A DNA stretch of 64,000 nt, taken from contig NZ_JALHLS010000007.1 in NCBI RefSeq assembly GCF_022844445.1, positions 124,001 to 188,000 on the forward strand. Reading direction: 5' to 3'. Of this stretch, positions 1 through 7,849 are shown piece by piece. The notes under the pieces were generated by a model, which was not told the origin of the DNA, did no database searches, and saw nothing but the letters and a program-made list of their open reading frames with translations. The stretch's first letter is position 1; each line of letters starts with the position of its first letter. Source of the stretch: Hyphomonas sp. (lineage in GTDB: Bacteria; Pseudomonadota; Alphaproteobacteria; Caulobacterales; Hyphomonadaceae). Both the position numbers and the translations under genes were made by a program.

Positions 1-2
1 CC

Positions 3-521
3 TTTGCGCAGGCCTTCAAGCCGGTAAACGGCACGATCACCGTTGCTCCGGAAGCCATCGACAAGATCGCGGCCGAGTTCGATACAGCGTCCTTCGAGTC
101 CGCAGTGGGACAGGTGGACGATTCGATGCGCATCGCCCTGAACTTCAAGTCCGAGATTGCGGGTCTTGTCGGCAATGGGTCCAGCGACTCTGCGATTCTC
201 TACCGCATGCTGGGCAATGTCCCTGTACGGACATTGCTGGAGACAGCAGCCAATCTGCCAACGGAAATCCGTAAGCTGGATATCGAGAAGCAGGCCGCAC
301 TTCTGAAAGATAGCCTCCAGCAAAGATTCGGCATCAGCGACTTGAGGGACCTGAAGGAGCCCGAAGTGATCGACAAGATCATAAGCCGCTACCACACTAT
401 GGAATCGATAAAGTCTGGTGCTGCAAACTATTCTCCGGCGGCCAACGCTCTGACACTGCTCAATGGCGGTATGGGCCTCGGCGGGCAGGGCGGGATCAAC
501 CTGCTTTTCAGTGGTCTCTGA
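3..521 (+). CDS. DUF1217-type flagellar protein, 5'-truncated
   Basis: The reading frame is open from base 3 to the stop at 519-521, so this is the C-terminal 172 residues of a gene that begins before the window. The visible part is mostly helical and polar, with an IRKLDIEKQAALLKDSL-type stretch and a Gly-rich tail ending in LLFSGL. I recognise it as a DUF1217-type protein, a family usually encoded among flagellar genes of Alphaproteobacteria, with poorly defined function. The stop codon abuts the stop of fliI on the other strand. The assignment rests on remembered family character and on the flagellar neighbourhood, so it is probable rather than certain. Confidence 0.65.
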   Translation, partial: FAQAFKPVNGTITVAPEAIDKIAAEFDTASFESAVGQVDDSMRIALNFKSEIAGLVGNGSSDSAILYRMLGNVPVRTLLETAANLPTEIRKLDIEKQAALLKDSLQQRFGISDLRDLKEPEVIDKIISRYHTMESIKSGAANYSPAANALTLLNGGMGLGGQGGINLLFSGL

Positions 522-1871
522 TCAGCGTTTCGCGGCCGCGGCCCCTGCAGGCTGAGCGGCGGGCGGCTCACCGACGCCCAATACCTCCCTCAACGTGTTG
601 AACGAGACCTCGATGCCGTCGGCGCAGCGCGTCGCGACAAACGTGTCCAGGGCCTGGAAAAGGGCGATCGCCCGGTCGGAGTTCAGATCCTTTCCGAACT
701 CATAGAGGTTCGCCCTCAACATCGGAGCGACCTCCTCGTACAGTGCGATCATCCGCCTGTATTCCTTGAGCAAGTCGTTCTCCTCAGCGGTTGCCGCGTG
801 TGGCAGGCAGCGTGAGACGCTGCGCAGGACATCAATCGCCGGGAACCTTCCGCGCTCAGCAATCGGCCGGGCAAGGATGATGTGGCCGTCCAGCATGCCG
901 CGGATCATGTCGGCAACGGGTTCCTCGAGATCGGAGCCCGCGACCAGTACCGAGAAGACTGCCGTGATGTCGCCTTTGCCCTCCGTGCCCGGGCCTGCCC
1001 GCTCGGCCAGTTCGGCGACCACACGGACCGTCGAGGGCGGGAAGGCATTGAGAGCGGGCACTTCGCCGGCCAGCAGCGCTGTTTCCCGGTGCGCTTCAGC
1101 AAGGCGGGTGATCGAGTCGAACAGGAACAGCACGTTGAGCCCCTGGTCCCGGAAGTGCTCGGCCGTCGCGATGGCGCAGTTGGCGGCGCGTTTCTTGGCG
1201 CCGGGTGATTCGCTGGCCGTCGCGGTCACAACAACGGTCCGCTTGCGCATCTCGGGTGTCAGTGTGTGCTGGACGAACTCATTCACTTCCCGCCCCCGCT
1301 CCCCGATCAGGGCGATCACCACCCGGTCCGCCTCAAGACCGGTGGCGAGTGAGCCAAGGAATGTCGACTTGCCGATGCCGGAGCCAGCAAAGAGCCCCAG
1401 GCGCTGGCCTCGGCAGATCGGCAGCAGCGTGTCGGTGACCATCCAGCCAGTCGCAAGGCGCGGCCCCAGCCGGCGCCGCGCATGGGGGGGCAGGGCGGGG
1501 GCGTGCAGGCGCCGGATGGAGGACTTGATGGGCGCCGTTGAAGGATCCCCCCCCGCAATCTCGCCCCGGTAGTTGATAACATGGCCGAGCCAGTGATCGC
1601 CCGGCTCGATACGCGCTTCCTGCTCGATCTCGACCGTGTCGCCGATGCGAATCGTGTCGCACGGCGAAAAAAGCAGCGCGGTAACACTTTCGGCCGAGAC
1701 GCTCAGGATCTCGCCATGGATGGTTTCGCCGGGCTTCTGGATGAGGATTTCGTTGCCGACCCCCGCCAGTTCGCTGACTCCAGCGACCTTCAGCATGCCA
1801 GGCGCCACATCGGTGACGGTGCCCCAGAGGGAGTAGAGCCGCGTGGGCGGGGAGACGGGCTTGGTGCGCAA
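522..1871 (-). CDS. fliI: Flagellum-specific ATPase FliI (type III export ATPase)
   Basis: FliI is the cytoplasmic hexameric ATPase of the flagellar export gate; it unloads substrates from chaperones with FliH and FliJ. The 449 residues match the family length. A Walker A GSGIGKST lies at residues 163-170, the ATPase-family GERGREV motif follows near 203, and a Walker B-type VLFLFDSITR segment is near 245. The start is TTG at 1871: no ATG lies upstream of the conserved N-terminal beta-barrel (LYSLWGTVTDV), and a GAAGGGG stretch lies about 10 nt ahead. It is transcribed away from flgB and converges with the DUF1217 gene. fliH is not seen nearby. Confidence 0.95.
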   Translation of the reverse strand: MRTKPVSPPTRLYSLWGTVTDVAPGMLKVAGVSELAGVGNEILIQKPGETIHGEILSVSAESVTALLFSPCDTIRIGDTVEIEQEARIEPGDHWLGHVINYRGEIAGGDPSTAPIKSSIRRLHAPALPPHARRRLGPRLATGWMVTDTLLPICRGQRLGLFAGSGIGKSTFLGSLATGLEADRVVIALIGERGREVNEFVQHTLTPEMRKRTVVVTATASESPGAKKRAANCAIATAEHFRDQGLNVLFLFDSITRLAEAHRETALLAGEVPALNAFPPSTVRVVAELAERAGPGTEGKGDITAVFSVLVAGSDLEEPVADMIRGMLDGHIILARPIAERGRFPAIDVLRSVSRCLPHAATAEENDLLKEYRRMIALYEEVAPMLRANLYEFGKDLNSDRAIALFQALDTFVATRCADGIEVSFNTLREVLGVGEPPAAQPAGAAAAKR

Positions 1872-1892
1872 GTAAACAAAACCCCTTCGGTT

Positions 1893-1940
1893 GTTAACCT
1901 ATTCTTCAATTAATCCGAACATTTTCTCAAAAGGTTAACC
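1893..1940. promoter_or_regulatory. CtrA-box-like TTAAC cluster between fliI and flgB
   Basis: The 83-bp divergent spacer is AT-rich compared with its surroundings. It contains GTTAACC at 1893-1899, ATTAATC at 1909-1915 and the palindrome GGTTAACC at 1933-1940. CtrA of Caulobacterales recognises TTAA-N7-TTAA(C) or TTAACCAT-like sites and controls early flagellar operons, including fliQ- and fliI-type promoters. The half-site spacing here (11 bp, then 20 bp) does not give a textbook full site, so this is a candidate control region for both directions. Confidence 0.4.
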
Positions 1941-1954
1941 ACGGTGACTCTGCC

Positions 1955-2314
1955 ATGATTTCCGATGTGCAATTGTTCAAGGTCTACGGCGCGATGGCCC
2001 GCTATGCGGCTGAAGCGCAAAACGTCAGTGCGACCAACCTGGCCCGGGCCAACGAGCCAGGGTTCAAGGCCCAGCAGATCGAATCGTTCGATGCCTATCT
2101 CGCCCGGGTCAGCGCCAGCGGGGCGCCCGACCCCCTGTCGCAGGGCTTTCGGCTGACCGATTCCTCTGCGCCGATGTCGCCCAACGGCAACAATGTCAGC
2201 ATCGAACAGGAGATCTTCAATTCCGCAGAGGCGATGGGCCAGCACAGTCTGGCTCTCTCTGTCTACACCAAATCGATGGACTTGCTCCGCACGGCCATTG
2301 GCCGGCGTGGCTAG
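1955..2314 (+). CDS. flgB: Flagellar basal-body proximal rod protein FlgB
   Basis: FlgB is a periplasmic rod subunit of the flagellar basal body, exported by the flagellar type III system without a cleaved signal. At 119 residues it is slightly short for the family. The N-terminal rod signature is present as NVSATNLARANEPGFKA (the ANxxTPG-type motif, here with EPG). The hydrophobic C-terminal helix expected for rod-rod packing is also visible. It is the first gene of the operon and reads away from fliI. The gap to flgC is 11 bp, and the CTAGGGAGACAC sequence at its stop provides the ribosome binding site of flgC. Confidence 0.92.
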   Translation: MISDVQLFKVYGAMARYAAEAQNVSATNLARANEPGFKAQQIESFDAYLARVSASGAPDPLSQGFRLTDSSAPMSPNGNNVSIEQEIFNSAEAMGQHSLALSVYTKSMDLLRTAIGRRG

Positions 2315-2325
2315 GGAGACACAGG

Positions 2326-2709
2326 ATGAACCCGCTTAAAGCATCTATGTTGCAGGCCGTGATGGGGATGGAGCTTCAGTCGAAGCGCATGGGCATCACC
2401 TCCGAGAACATCTCAAACGTGGACACGCCCGGATATCACCGGAAAATGCTCCTCGTCGCGCCGCAGCAAACCTCGGCAGAGCAGTTCATGGCCACCCGCG
2501 TGCAGCTCGACCAGTCTGAAGGTGTACGCAATTTCGACCCCGAGCACCCGATGGCGGACGCTGACGGCTATGTGACCCTGTCCAACGTTTCGCTGGTGAC
2601 CGAGCTCGCCGACATGCGCGAGGCCAACCGGTCTTACGAAGCCAACCTCAATTCCTTCCAGCAGGCCCGGACGATGTACCGCTCGCTGCTGGACGTCCTG
2701 CGCCGCTAG
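2326..2709 (+). CDS. flgC: Flagellar basal-body rod protein FlgC
   Basis: FlgC is a rod subunit assembled next to FlgB. The 127-residue product has the classical rod signature ITSENISNVDTPGY near residues 25-38, and a C-terminal coiled-coil segment with NRSYEANLNSFQQARTMY, which is typical of the flagellar axial family. It sits 11 bp after flgB. Its own stop lies in the same CTAGGGAGACAC sequence that precedes flgC itself, so flgC and fliE carry near-identical translation initiation regions. Confidence 0.95.
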   Translation: MNPLKASMLQAVMGMELQSKRMGITSENISNVDTPGYHRKMLLVAPQQTSAEQFMATRVQLDQSEGVRNFDPEHPMADADGYVTLSNVSLVTELADMREANRSYEANLNSFQQARTMYRSLLDVLRR

Positions 2710-2720
2710 GGAGACACTGA

Positions 2721-3020
2721 ATGTCCAGCCTTGGATTCAATCCGTACACACAGCTGAACACAGCTGCCCGGGCCGTCGACACGGCAGGTGGGGCCGGTAA
2801 GGCAGAAGCAGCCGGAAACGCCGTCACCGAAGGGATCGGCGATTTCCGCGCTGCCTTGCAGCAGGCAGAGCAGACCGCCATGCAGACCGCCGTCAGCGGC
2901 GCAGACCCGCATGCAATGGTGCAGGCCCTCAGCAATGCCGAGCTGATGCTGGACGCCGTGGTCACCATCCGGGACAAGGTTGTGGAAGCCTATCAGGAAC
3001 TGCTCCGGATGCCGGTCTGA
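2721..3020 (+). CDS. fliE: Flagellar hook-basal body complex protein FliE
   Basis: FliE is the small adaptor joining the MS ring and export gate to the rod. The 99 residues match the family. The conserved C-terminal half is clear: FRAALQQAEQ, the helix with DPHAMVQALSNAELML, and the final VVEAYQELLRMPV tail. It lies 11 bp after flgC and 14 bp before fliQ, consistent with one transcript for rod and gate components. Confidence 0.93.
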   Translation: MSSLGFNPYTQLNTAARAVDTAGGAGKAEAAGNAVTEGIGDFRAALQQAEQTAMQTAVSGADPHAMVQALSNAELMLDAVVTIRDKVVEAYQELLRMPV

Positions 3021-3034
3021 GGCGCGAAGCAGTC

Positions 3035-3298
3035 ATGTCCGAAAGCGAAATTTTCGAGGTCCTGCGCGCCCATATCTGGGGCGCTGCAATGATGGGGCTG
3101 CCGATCCTGGCAACCACGCTCGTTGTCGGCTTTGCTATCGGTCTCCTGCAAGCCCTTACCTCGATCCAGGAAATGACGCTGACCTTCATTCCGAAGATCC
3201 TTGCGGTCGTCATCGTTTTCGTCCTTTCGCTCGGTTACATGACCAAGGTCGCCCTCGACCTGTTCAATAACTGGGTCCTGCCGTTGATTGCCGGATAG
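3035..3298 (+). CDS. fliQ: Flagellar export gate protein FliQ
   Basis: FliQ is an inner-membrane component of the FliPQR export gate. The 87-residue protein has the expected two hydrophobic helices (about residues 15-38 and 50-75) and the family signature GLLQALTSIQEMTL between them, ending in a short polar tail. It follows fliE by 14 bp and precedes flhA by 6 bp. fliP is not in this cluster and must be encoded elsewhere. Confidence 0.95.
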   Translation: MSESEIFEVLRAHIWGAAMMGLPILATTLVVGFAIGLLQALTSIQEMTLTFIPKILAVVIVFVLSLGYMTKVALDLFNNWVLPLIAG

Positions 3299-3304
3299 AT
3301 CCCG

Positions 3305-5383
3305 ATGCCCAAAATGAAAGCCTCCGGCCTCGCCAACCCGACTTCGCTCCTCGCGATCGGCCTCATGGTGATCATTCTCGTGATGGTGCTGCCGATGCCC
3401 GCCTGGGTCATCGACATCGGCCTGACGATCTCCTTTGCGCTGTCGATCCTGATTTTCACGACCGTGATTTTCGTTGAAAAGCCGCTCGACTTCTCGTCCT
3501 TCCCGAGCATCCTGCTCGCCACACTCATTCTTCGACTGGCGCTGAACGTTTCATCGACCAAGCTGATCATCGGGCAGGGGCACACGGGTACGGATGCTGC
3601 CGGCCACGTGATCGAAGGCTTCGCCATGTTCGTCATGGGCGGAAACCTGTTCGTCGGCCTCGTCGTATTCGGCGTCATCATGATCGTGAACTTCATGGTG
3701 ATCACCAAGGGCGCCGGGCGCATGGCAGAAGTCGGCGCACGCTTCGCCCTTGATGCCATGCCCGGCAAGCAGCTGGCGATCGACTCCGACCTCGCCGTCG
3801 GCGCGATCAGCCACGAAGAAGCAAAGATCCGCCGCCAGCGCGAACAGGAAGAAGCCGCCTTCCTCGGCTCGCTCGATGGTGCTTCAAAATTCGTCAAGGG
3901 CGATGCGATCGCCGGCCTGATGATCACCATCCTGAACCTTGTGGCGGGCATCGGCTTCGGCGTTATCGCGCACCAGCTCAGCTTCGTGGACGCCCTGAAC
4001 AACTATTCGATCCTCACCGTTGGCGACGGCCTGGTCACCCAGATCCCGGCCGTGATCGTCTCTGTCGCCGCCGCGCTGCTTCTCTCGAAGGGCCGCGAAG
4101 AAGGCGCCATCGACCTCGCTCTCGGCAAGCAGCTTGCCGGCAATGCCGCGCCGCTGCTGATCGTTGCCGGCATCCTTGCCGTTTTCGCCGTGCTGCCGGG
4201 CCTGCCCTTTCTGCCCTTCATCGTCGCCTCCGCAAGCTTTGCCGGGCTCGCCTTCATGCTCCGGAAGGAGGAGAAGGACAAAGCGACTGTGGAAGCCGAC
4301 ACGGCGCTCGCTGCCCCGCCGAAACCCGCTAAAATCGGCGATTCCATCTATTCCGACGAGATCCACCTCGAAGTGGCGCCCGACCTCGTCAGCATGGTGC
4401 TCATCGGCGAGAATGGCTTCGAAAGCCGCATCGACAAGATCCGCCGCTATATCGCCGAGGAATATGGCTTCGTCCTCCCGCCGATCCGGATGACGGACAA
4501 CCCGACCCTGAAGAAGAACGAATACCGCATCCGCATCCAGGGTGTGCGCCTGGATTCCGGCTTCCTGCGTCCCGGAAACGTCCTGGCCCTGATTGAGGAC
4601 ACCCAGCTGCCTCATTTGCTGGGGGAGAAGGTGCGTGAGCCGGTCTACAAGGCCGCGGCCCGCTGGCTGCCAAACGGCAAAAAGCAGGAACTGGCTGCTG
4701 CCGGCATCCCGACTGTTGAGCCGATGGAAGTGCTGGCGACCCACATGCTGGAAGTCATCCAGTCAAACTTCTCGCTCGTCTTTACCCGGATGGTCATGGT
4801 CGAGACGCTCGATGCCCTGACAAAGATCACCGACACAGACCGCGCTGCCGCCAACCAGCGCTTCCTCGACGAATACATCCCCGGCAAGGTCACGCCCGAA
4901 ATCCTGCTTTCGGTGCTGCGCCTCCTGCTGACCGAGCGGATCTCCATCCGCAACCTGTTCCTGATCGTCGAGACCATCGCAGAAGTGAAGGCGCAGAACC
5001 CCGGTCTCGGCCGCATCGTGGAACTCGTGCGTCAGCGCCTTGCCTTCCAGATCGTCGACCGGCTGCAGGACGACCAGGGCCGCCTGCCGCTTGTCCAGCT
5101 GTCGGCAAACTGGGAGCAGAAGTTCTCTGAGTACGAGGTCAACGGGGAAGGTGGCAGCTCTGACATCGCCTTGCCGCCGGAGCTCTTCGGTGAGCTGATC
5201 ACCGCCATTCAGACCCGGCTGAACGAGGTGGCGCAGAAGGGGATTGTCGCCGCTGTGGCCACAACGTCCCGCCGCCGCCGCTTCCTGCAGACGGTGCTCG
5301 CCAGCAAGGGCATCCGCAATGCTGTGGTCGCCTATGAAGAAATCAGCGCCAAGAGCAAGCCTTACATCATCGGCGTTGCGTAA
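3305..5383 (+). CDS. flhA: Flagellar export gate protein FlhA
   Basis: FlhA forms the nonameric cytoplasmic ring of the export gate and uses the proton-motive force for secretion. The 692-residue length is normal. The first about 320 residues are membrane-spanning and include the FHIPEP-family loop with MPGKQLAIDSDL and the charged RRQREQEEAAFLGSLDGASK segment that follows. The remaining about 370 residues form the cytoplasmic substrate-docking domain. The gene lies 6 bp after fliQ, and its stop codon shares one base with the start of fliR (TAATG), indicating translational coupling. Confidence 0.97.
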   Translation: MPKMKASGLANPTSLLAIGLMVIILVMVLPMPAWVIDIGLTISFALSILIFTTVIFVEKPLDFSSFPSILLATLILRLALNVSSTKLIIGQGHTGTDAAGHVIEGFAMFVMGGNLFVGLVVFGVIMIVNFMVITKGAGRMAEVGARFALDAMPGKQLAIDSDLAVGAISHEEAKIRRQREQEEAAFLGSLDGASKFVKGDAIAGLMITILNLVAGIGFGVIAHQLSFVDALNNYSILTVGDGLVTQIPAVIVSVAAALLLSKGREEGAIDLALGKQLAGNAAPLLIVAGILAVFAVLPGLPFLPFIVASASFAGLAFMLRKEEKDKATVEADTALAAPPKPAKIGDSIYSDEIHLEVAPDLVSMVLIGENGFESRIDKIRRYIAEEYGFVLPPIRMTDNPTLKKNEYRIRIQGVRLDSGFLRPGNVLALIEDTQLPHLLGEKVREPVYKAAARWLPNGKKQELAAAGIPTVEPMEVLATHMLEVIQSNFSLVFTRMVMVETLDALTKITDTDRAAANQRFLDEYIPGKVTPEILLSVLRLLLTERISIRNLFLIVETIAEVKAQNPGLGRIVELVRQRLAFQIVDRLQDDQGRLPLVQLSANWEQKFSEYEVNGEGGSSDIALPPELFGELITAIQTRLNEVAQKGIVAAVATTSRRRRFLQTVLASKGIRNAVVAYEEISAKSKPYIIGVA

Positions 5384-6138
5384 TGGGCGCCGGTCTTCCG
5401 TTGCCGGAAGATCTGACAGCGTGGATTGCGCTGTTCATGACAGTCGTGGCGCGCCTGTCCTTCATCATCTTCTTCATGCCCGGCATCGGCGAGCAGGTCA
5501 TTCCGATGCGCGCCCGCGCCTTCCTTCTGATCGGCATTGCGCTGGCGATGACGACATCGGGTCTTTTCCCGACGCCGCCTTCGACCGATTTTGCCGATCT
5601 CGTCGGTTTGATCGCGACCGAAGTCTTCATCGGTTTCGCTCTGGGCGTGATGCTTCGCCTCACCATCTGGATGCTGACGATTGCCGGCTCGGTCATCGCC
5701 CAGTCCATCGGCCTGTCGCAGTTCCTGGCTCCGGCCCTGGAACACGAGGCTCAGACATTGACAGCCAACCTCCTTTCCATGGCCGGCGCCGCGGTGCTGC
5801 TGTCCGCGAACTTCCATGTCGAGGTCATCGTTTCTCTGATCCGCCTCTATTCGGACATCCCGCTCGGCGCACTGACGCTGATCAGCGGGCCGATGCTGGC
5901 GCAGAGTTTCTTCTCCGGCTTTGGCTTTGCATTGTTGCTGGCCTGGCCCTTCGTGGCGATCAACCTGCTCTACAACATCTGTCTTGGCTTCATAAACAAG
6001 GCGCTGCCTTCCCTGATGGTTGCCTTTGTCGGCGCTCCCTTCATGGTCGGCGCTGGGACGATGCTTCTGGCGCTTTCGGTTGCCGGTCTCCTCATCGCAT
6101 GGAAAGACCGCGCGCTGCAGGTAATCGGGTGGATGTGA
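5383..6138 (+). CDS. fliR: Flagellar export gate protein FliR
   Basis: FliR is a hydrophobic inner-membrane subunit of the FliPQR gate. The product has 251 residues with about six hydrophobic segments and family features such as FMPGIGEQVIPMRARAFL near residue 30 and the QSIGLSQFLAPALE-type segment in the middle. Its ATG overlaps the flhA stop by one base and flhB begins 8 bp after its stop, giving the usual flhA-fliR-flhB order of alphaproteobacterial flagellar operons. Confidence 0.95.
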   Translation: MGAGLPLPEDLTAWIALFMTVVARLSFIIFFMPGIGEQVIPMRARAFLLIGIALAMTTSGLFPTPPSTDFADLVGLIATEVFIGFALGVMLRLTIWMLTIAGSVIAQSIGLSQFLAPALEHEAQTLTANLLSMAGAAVLLSANFHVEVIVSLIRLYSDIPLGALTLISGPMLAQSFFSGFGFALLLAWPFVAINLLYNICLGFINKALPSLMVAFVGAPFMVGAGTMLLALSVAGLLIAWKDRALQVIGWM

Positions 6139-6146
6139 GCTGAGCC

Positions 6147-7223
6147 ATGGCCGAAGAGAACGACAGTGGTGAGAAGGAATTCGAGGCTACCGAGGAGCGC
6201 CTGAGACAGGCGCGCGAGGAAGGCAACGTTCCCCAGTCAAAGGAGGCCAACGCGCTCGCGCTTGTCCTCGGTATCGTGCTGTCAGCCTATGTGCTAAAGT
6301 CCGTAGTGGGCGAGAACCTGTTCAAGGACTTCTCGTCCATGCTCTATCATGGCGACGCCTTTGCCCATGATGCCTTCGAGTCCGGCGGCAGTACGATCTG
6401 GTTCTGGGCGGGTTCGATTGTCCTCCACATCCTGCCCATCTTCCTGGTGCTGGCGGCGTTGGTTCTGATCGCGCTGATCGTTCAGAGATCGATTGTCTTT
6501 TCACTGAAGAAGATTGAACTCGACATCAAGAAGATCTCTCCCGCCGAAAACCTCAAGCAGCGCTATGATACCAAAGGACTGCTCGAGTTCCTCAAGGATA
6601 CGGTGAAGCTCATCTTTGCCGGGATCATCGGCACGGTCTTCCTCGTACAGTTCGTGCAGAGCTACTACGCCAGTTCCGAAGTCCAGATGGGGAACTTCTA
6701 CGACTTCACCTTTGACCAGACGCTGCGCCTGATCTTCTACTTCCTTGGCTTCCACGTCGCCCTGGCCGTGATCGATCTTCCGCTGCAGCGACAACTGCAC
6801 CTCCACAAGCTGAAGATGTCGCGCGAGGAAATGAAGAAGGAGATGAAGCAGAGCGAAGGCGACCCGGAGCTCAAGCAGTCACGCCGGCAGAAGGCCCAGA
6901 AGATCGCCGGCGGCCAGATGCTGAAGAATGTGCCGAAGGCCACCGTCATCATGGTCAACCCGACCCACTATGCCGTGGCCCTGAAATGGGATCCGGAAAG
7001 CCAGAAGGCGCCTGTCGTGGTGGCCAAGGGAACCGACCACCTTGCCGCAAGGATCCGGGAAATTGCCGCCGAGCACCGGATCCCGATTTACCGCGATCCG
7101 CCGGCTACAAGGTCAATCTACAATCTCGTGGAAATCGACCAGGAAATTCGCCCTGAGCACTTTGCCGCGGTCGCCGCCGCCATCCAGTTCATTGACCGCG
7201 TCAAGAACCAGACGCCAGGATAG
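6147..7223 (+). CDS. flhB: Flagellar export switch protein FlhB
   Basis: FlhB controls the export specificity switch from rod/hook to filament substrates. The 358 residues comprise a polar N-terminus with the EKTEEAT-like segment EFEATEERLRQAREEGNVPQ, four transmembrane helices (about residues 35-210) and a cytoplasmic domain. The autocleavage motif NPTH is at residues 271-274, with the proline bond intact, so self-processing is expected. It starts 8 bp after fliR. Confidence 0.97.
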   Translation: MAEENDSGEKEFEATEERLRQAREEGNVPQSKEANALALVLGIVLSAYVLKSVVGENLFKDFSSMLYHGDAFAHDAFESGGSTIWFWAGSIVLHILPIFLVLAALVLIALIVQRSIVFSLKKIELDIKKISPAENLKQRYDTKGLLEFLKDTVKLIFAGIIGTVFLVQFVQSYYASSEVQMGNFYDFTFDQTLRLIFYFLGFHVALAVIDLPLQRQLHLHKLKMSREEMKKEMKQSEGDPELKQSRRQKAQKIAGGQMLKNVPKATVIMVNPTHYAVALKWDPESQKAPVVVAKGTDHLAARIREIAAEHRIPIYRDPPATRSIYNLVEIDQEIRPEHFAAVAAAIQFIDRVKNQTPG

Positions 7224-7226
7224 ACC

Positions 7227-7559
7227 ATGGCCAAGCAACGCGAAGTCCTTCGCAAGATCGTCGCGCTGAAGCGCCAGAGCGCTGAGCAGCACCTGCGAGC
7301 CATCCAGATGGATGTGGACCGGATCGTGTCGGACATCGGACAGCTGAACATCAACCTGCACGCCCTTGATGAGGTAAAGGCCGGCTTCGACGCCCTGCGC
7401 CTTGCCGAGGAACACGGTCACGCACGCAAGCTGATCGCCGACATCCGTGCGGCCGAAGCCGTGCTGGTCGTCAAACGAACAGAACTGCATGAGGCCCGGG
7501 AAGCGTTGAAACGAGCCTTCCACTCTCAGGAACAGCTCAGCGTACCTTTCACGGGTTGA
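7227..7559 (+). CDS. Small coiled-coil protein, FliJ-like candidate
   Basis: This is a 110-residue, charged, almost wholly helical protein with heptad-like spacing through most of its length (for example VALKRQSAEQHLRAIQ and the terminal helix around residues 80-100). It has no signal peptide or membrane segment. It starts 3 bp after flhB, so it belongs to the flagellar operon. FliJ, the coiled-coil partner of FliI and FlhA, has this length and character, and no other fliJ is visible, so FliJ function is a reasonable inference. No diagnostic sequence motif allows a firm call. Confidence 0.55.
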   Translation: MAKQREVLRKIVALKRQSAEQHLRAIQMDVDRIVSDIGQLNINLHALDEVKAGFDALRLAEEHGHARKLIADIRAAEAVLVVKRTELHEAREALKRAFHSQEQLSVPFTG

Positions 7560-7849
7560 GGGGCAGCCCGGCCAGGCTGGCCCTGTTCCAGGAAAGTCTG
7601 CTGGTCTGTACGCCAGCCCTGGGTGTCCTGCGCCCCTGATCCCGGCCAGATACCAGTTTTCCGTCGCCCCGATGATGGTGCGTCAACAACAAGCTATAAG
7701 AATGCATTTGGAGGATTCGTGTGCGCTCCGTGTGCACACAGCCAGTTCGGGAAGGCTCGTGCGCAGCGCAATTTTCCGCTAGATCAGCGTCCAATACTCC
7801 GTGCGCCCTGTTCCGCACTGGAGACATCGGCGCCAAAAAAGATCAATAA
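7560..7849. other. 290-bp gene-free region between the flagellar operon and dusA
   Basis: This stretch holds no convincing gene. The left 95 bp is GC-rich like its neighbours. From about 7657 onward it is more AT-rich and starts with a copy of the dusA 5'-coding sequence (7657-7678). It also holds two GTGTGC direct repeats (7719-7724 and 7730-7735), the second overlapping the palindrome TGTGCACA (7731-7738). No integrase or excisionase ORF and no strong promoter were found. I interpret it as the leftover of an integration event at dusA. Confidence 0.45.
7657..7678 (+). repeat. Upstream copy of dusA att-like direct repeat
   Basis: The 19 bases TCCGTCGCCCCGATGATGG at 7660-7678 are identical to 7874-7892 inside dusA. 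Extending left to 7657 gives 22 bases with one mismatch. In the frame of dusA this copy reads YQFSVAPMM and then departs into unrelated codons, as expected for an old dusA 5' end left by insertion of an element. Integrative elements that target precisely this conserved 5' region of dusA are known. Confidence 0.55.

Noticed and set aside
7561..7585. GGCC inverted repeat after the FliJ-like gene as a terminator
   Set aside because: The stem is only 4-6 bp with almost no loop and no T-tract follows.
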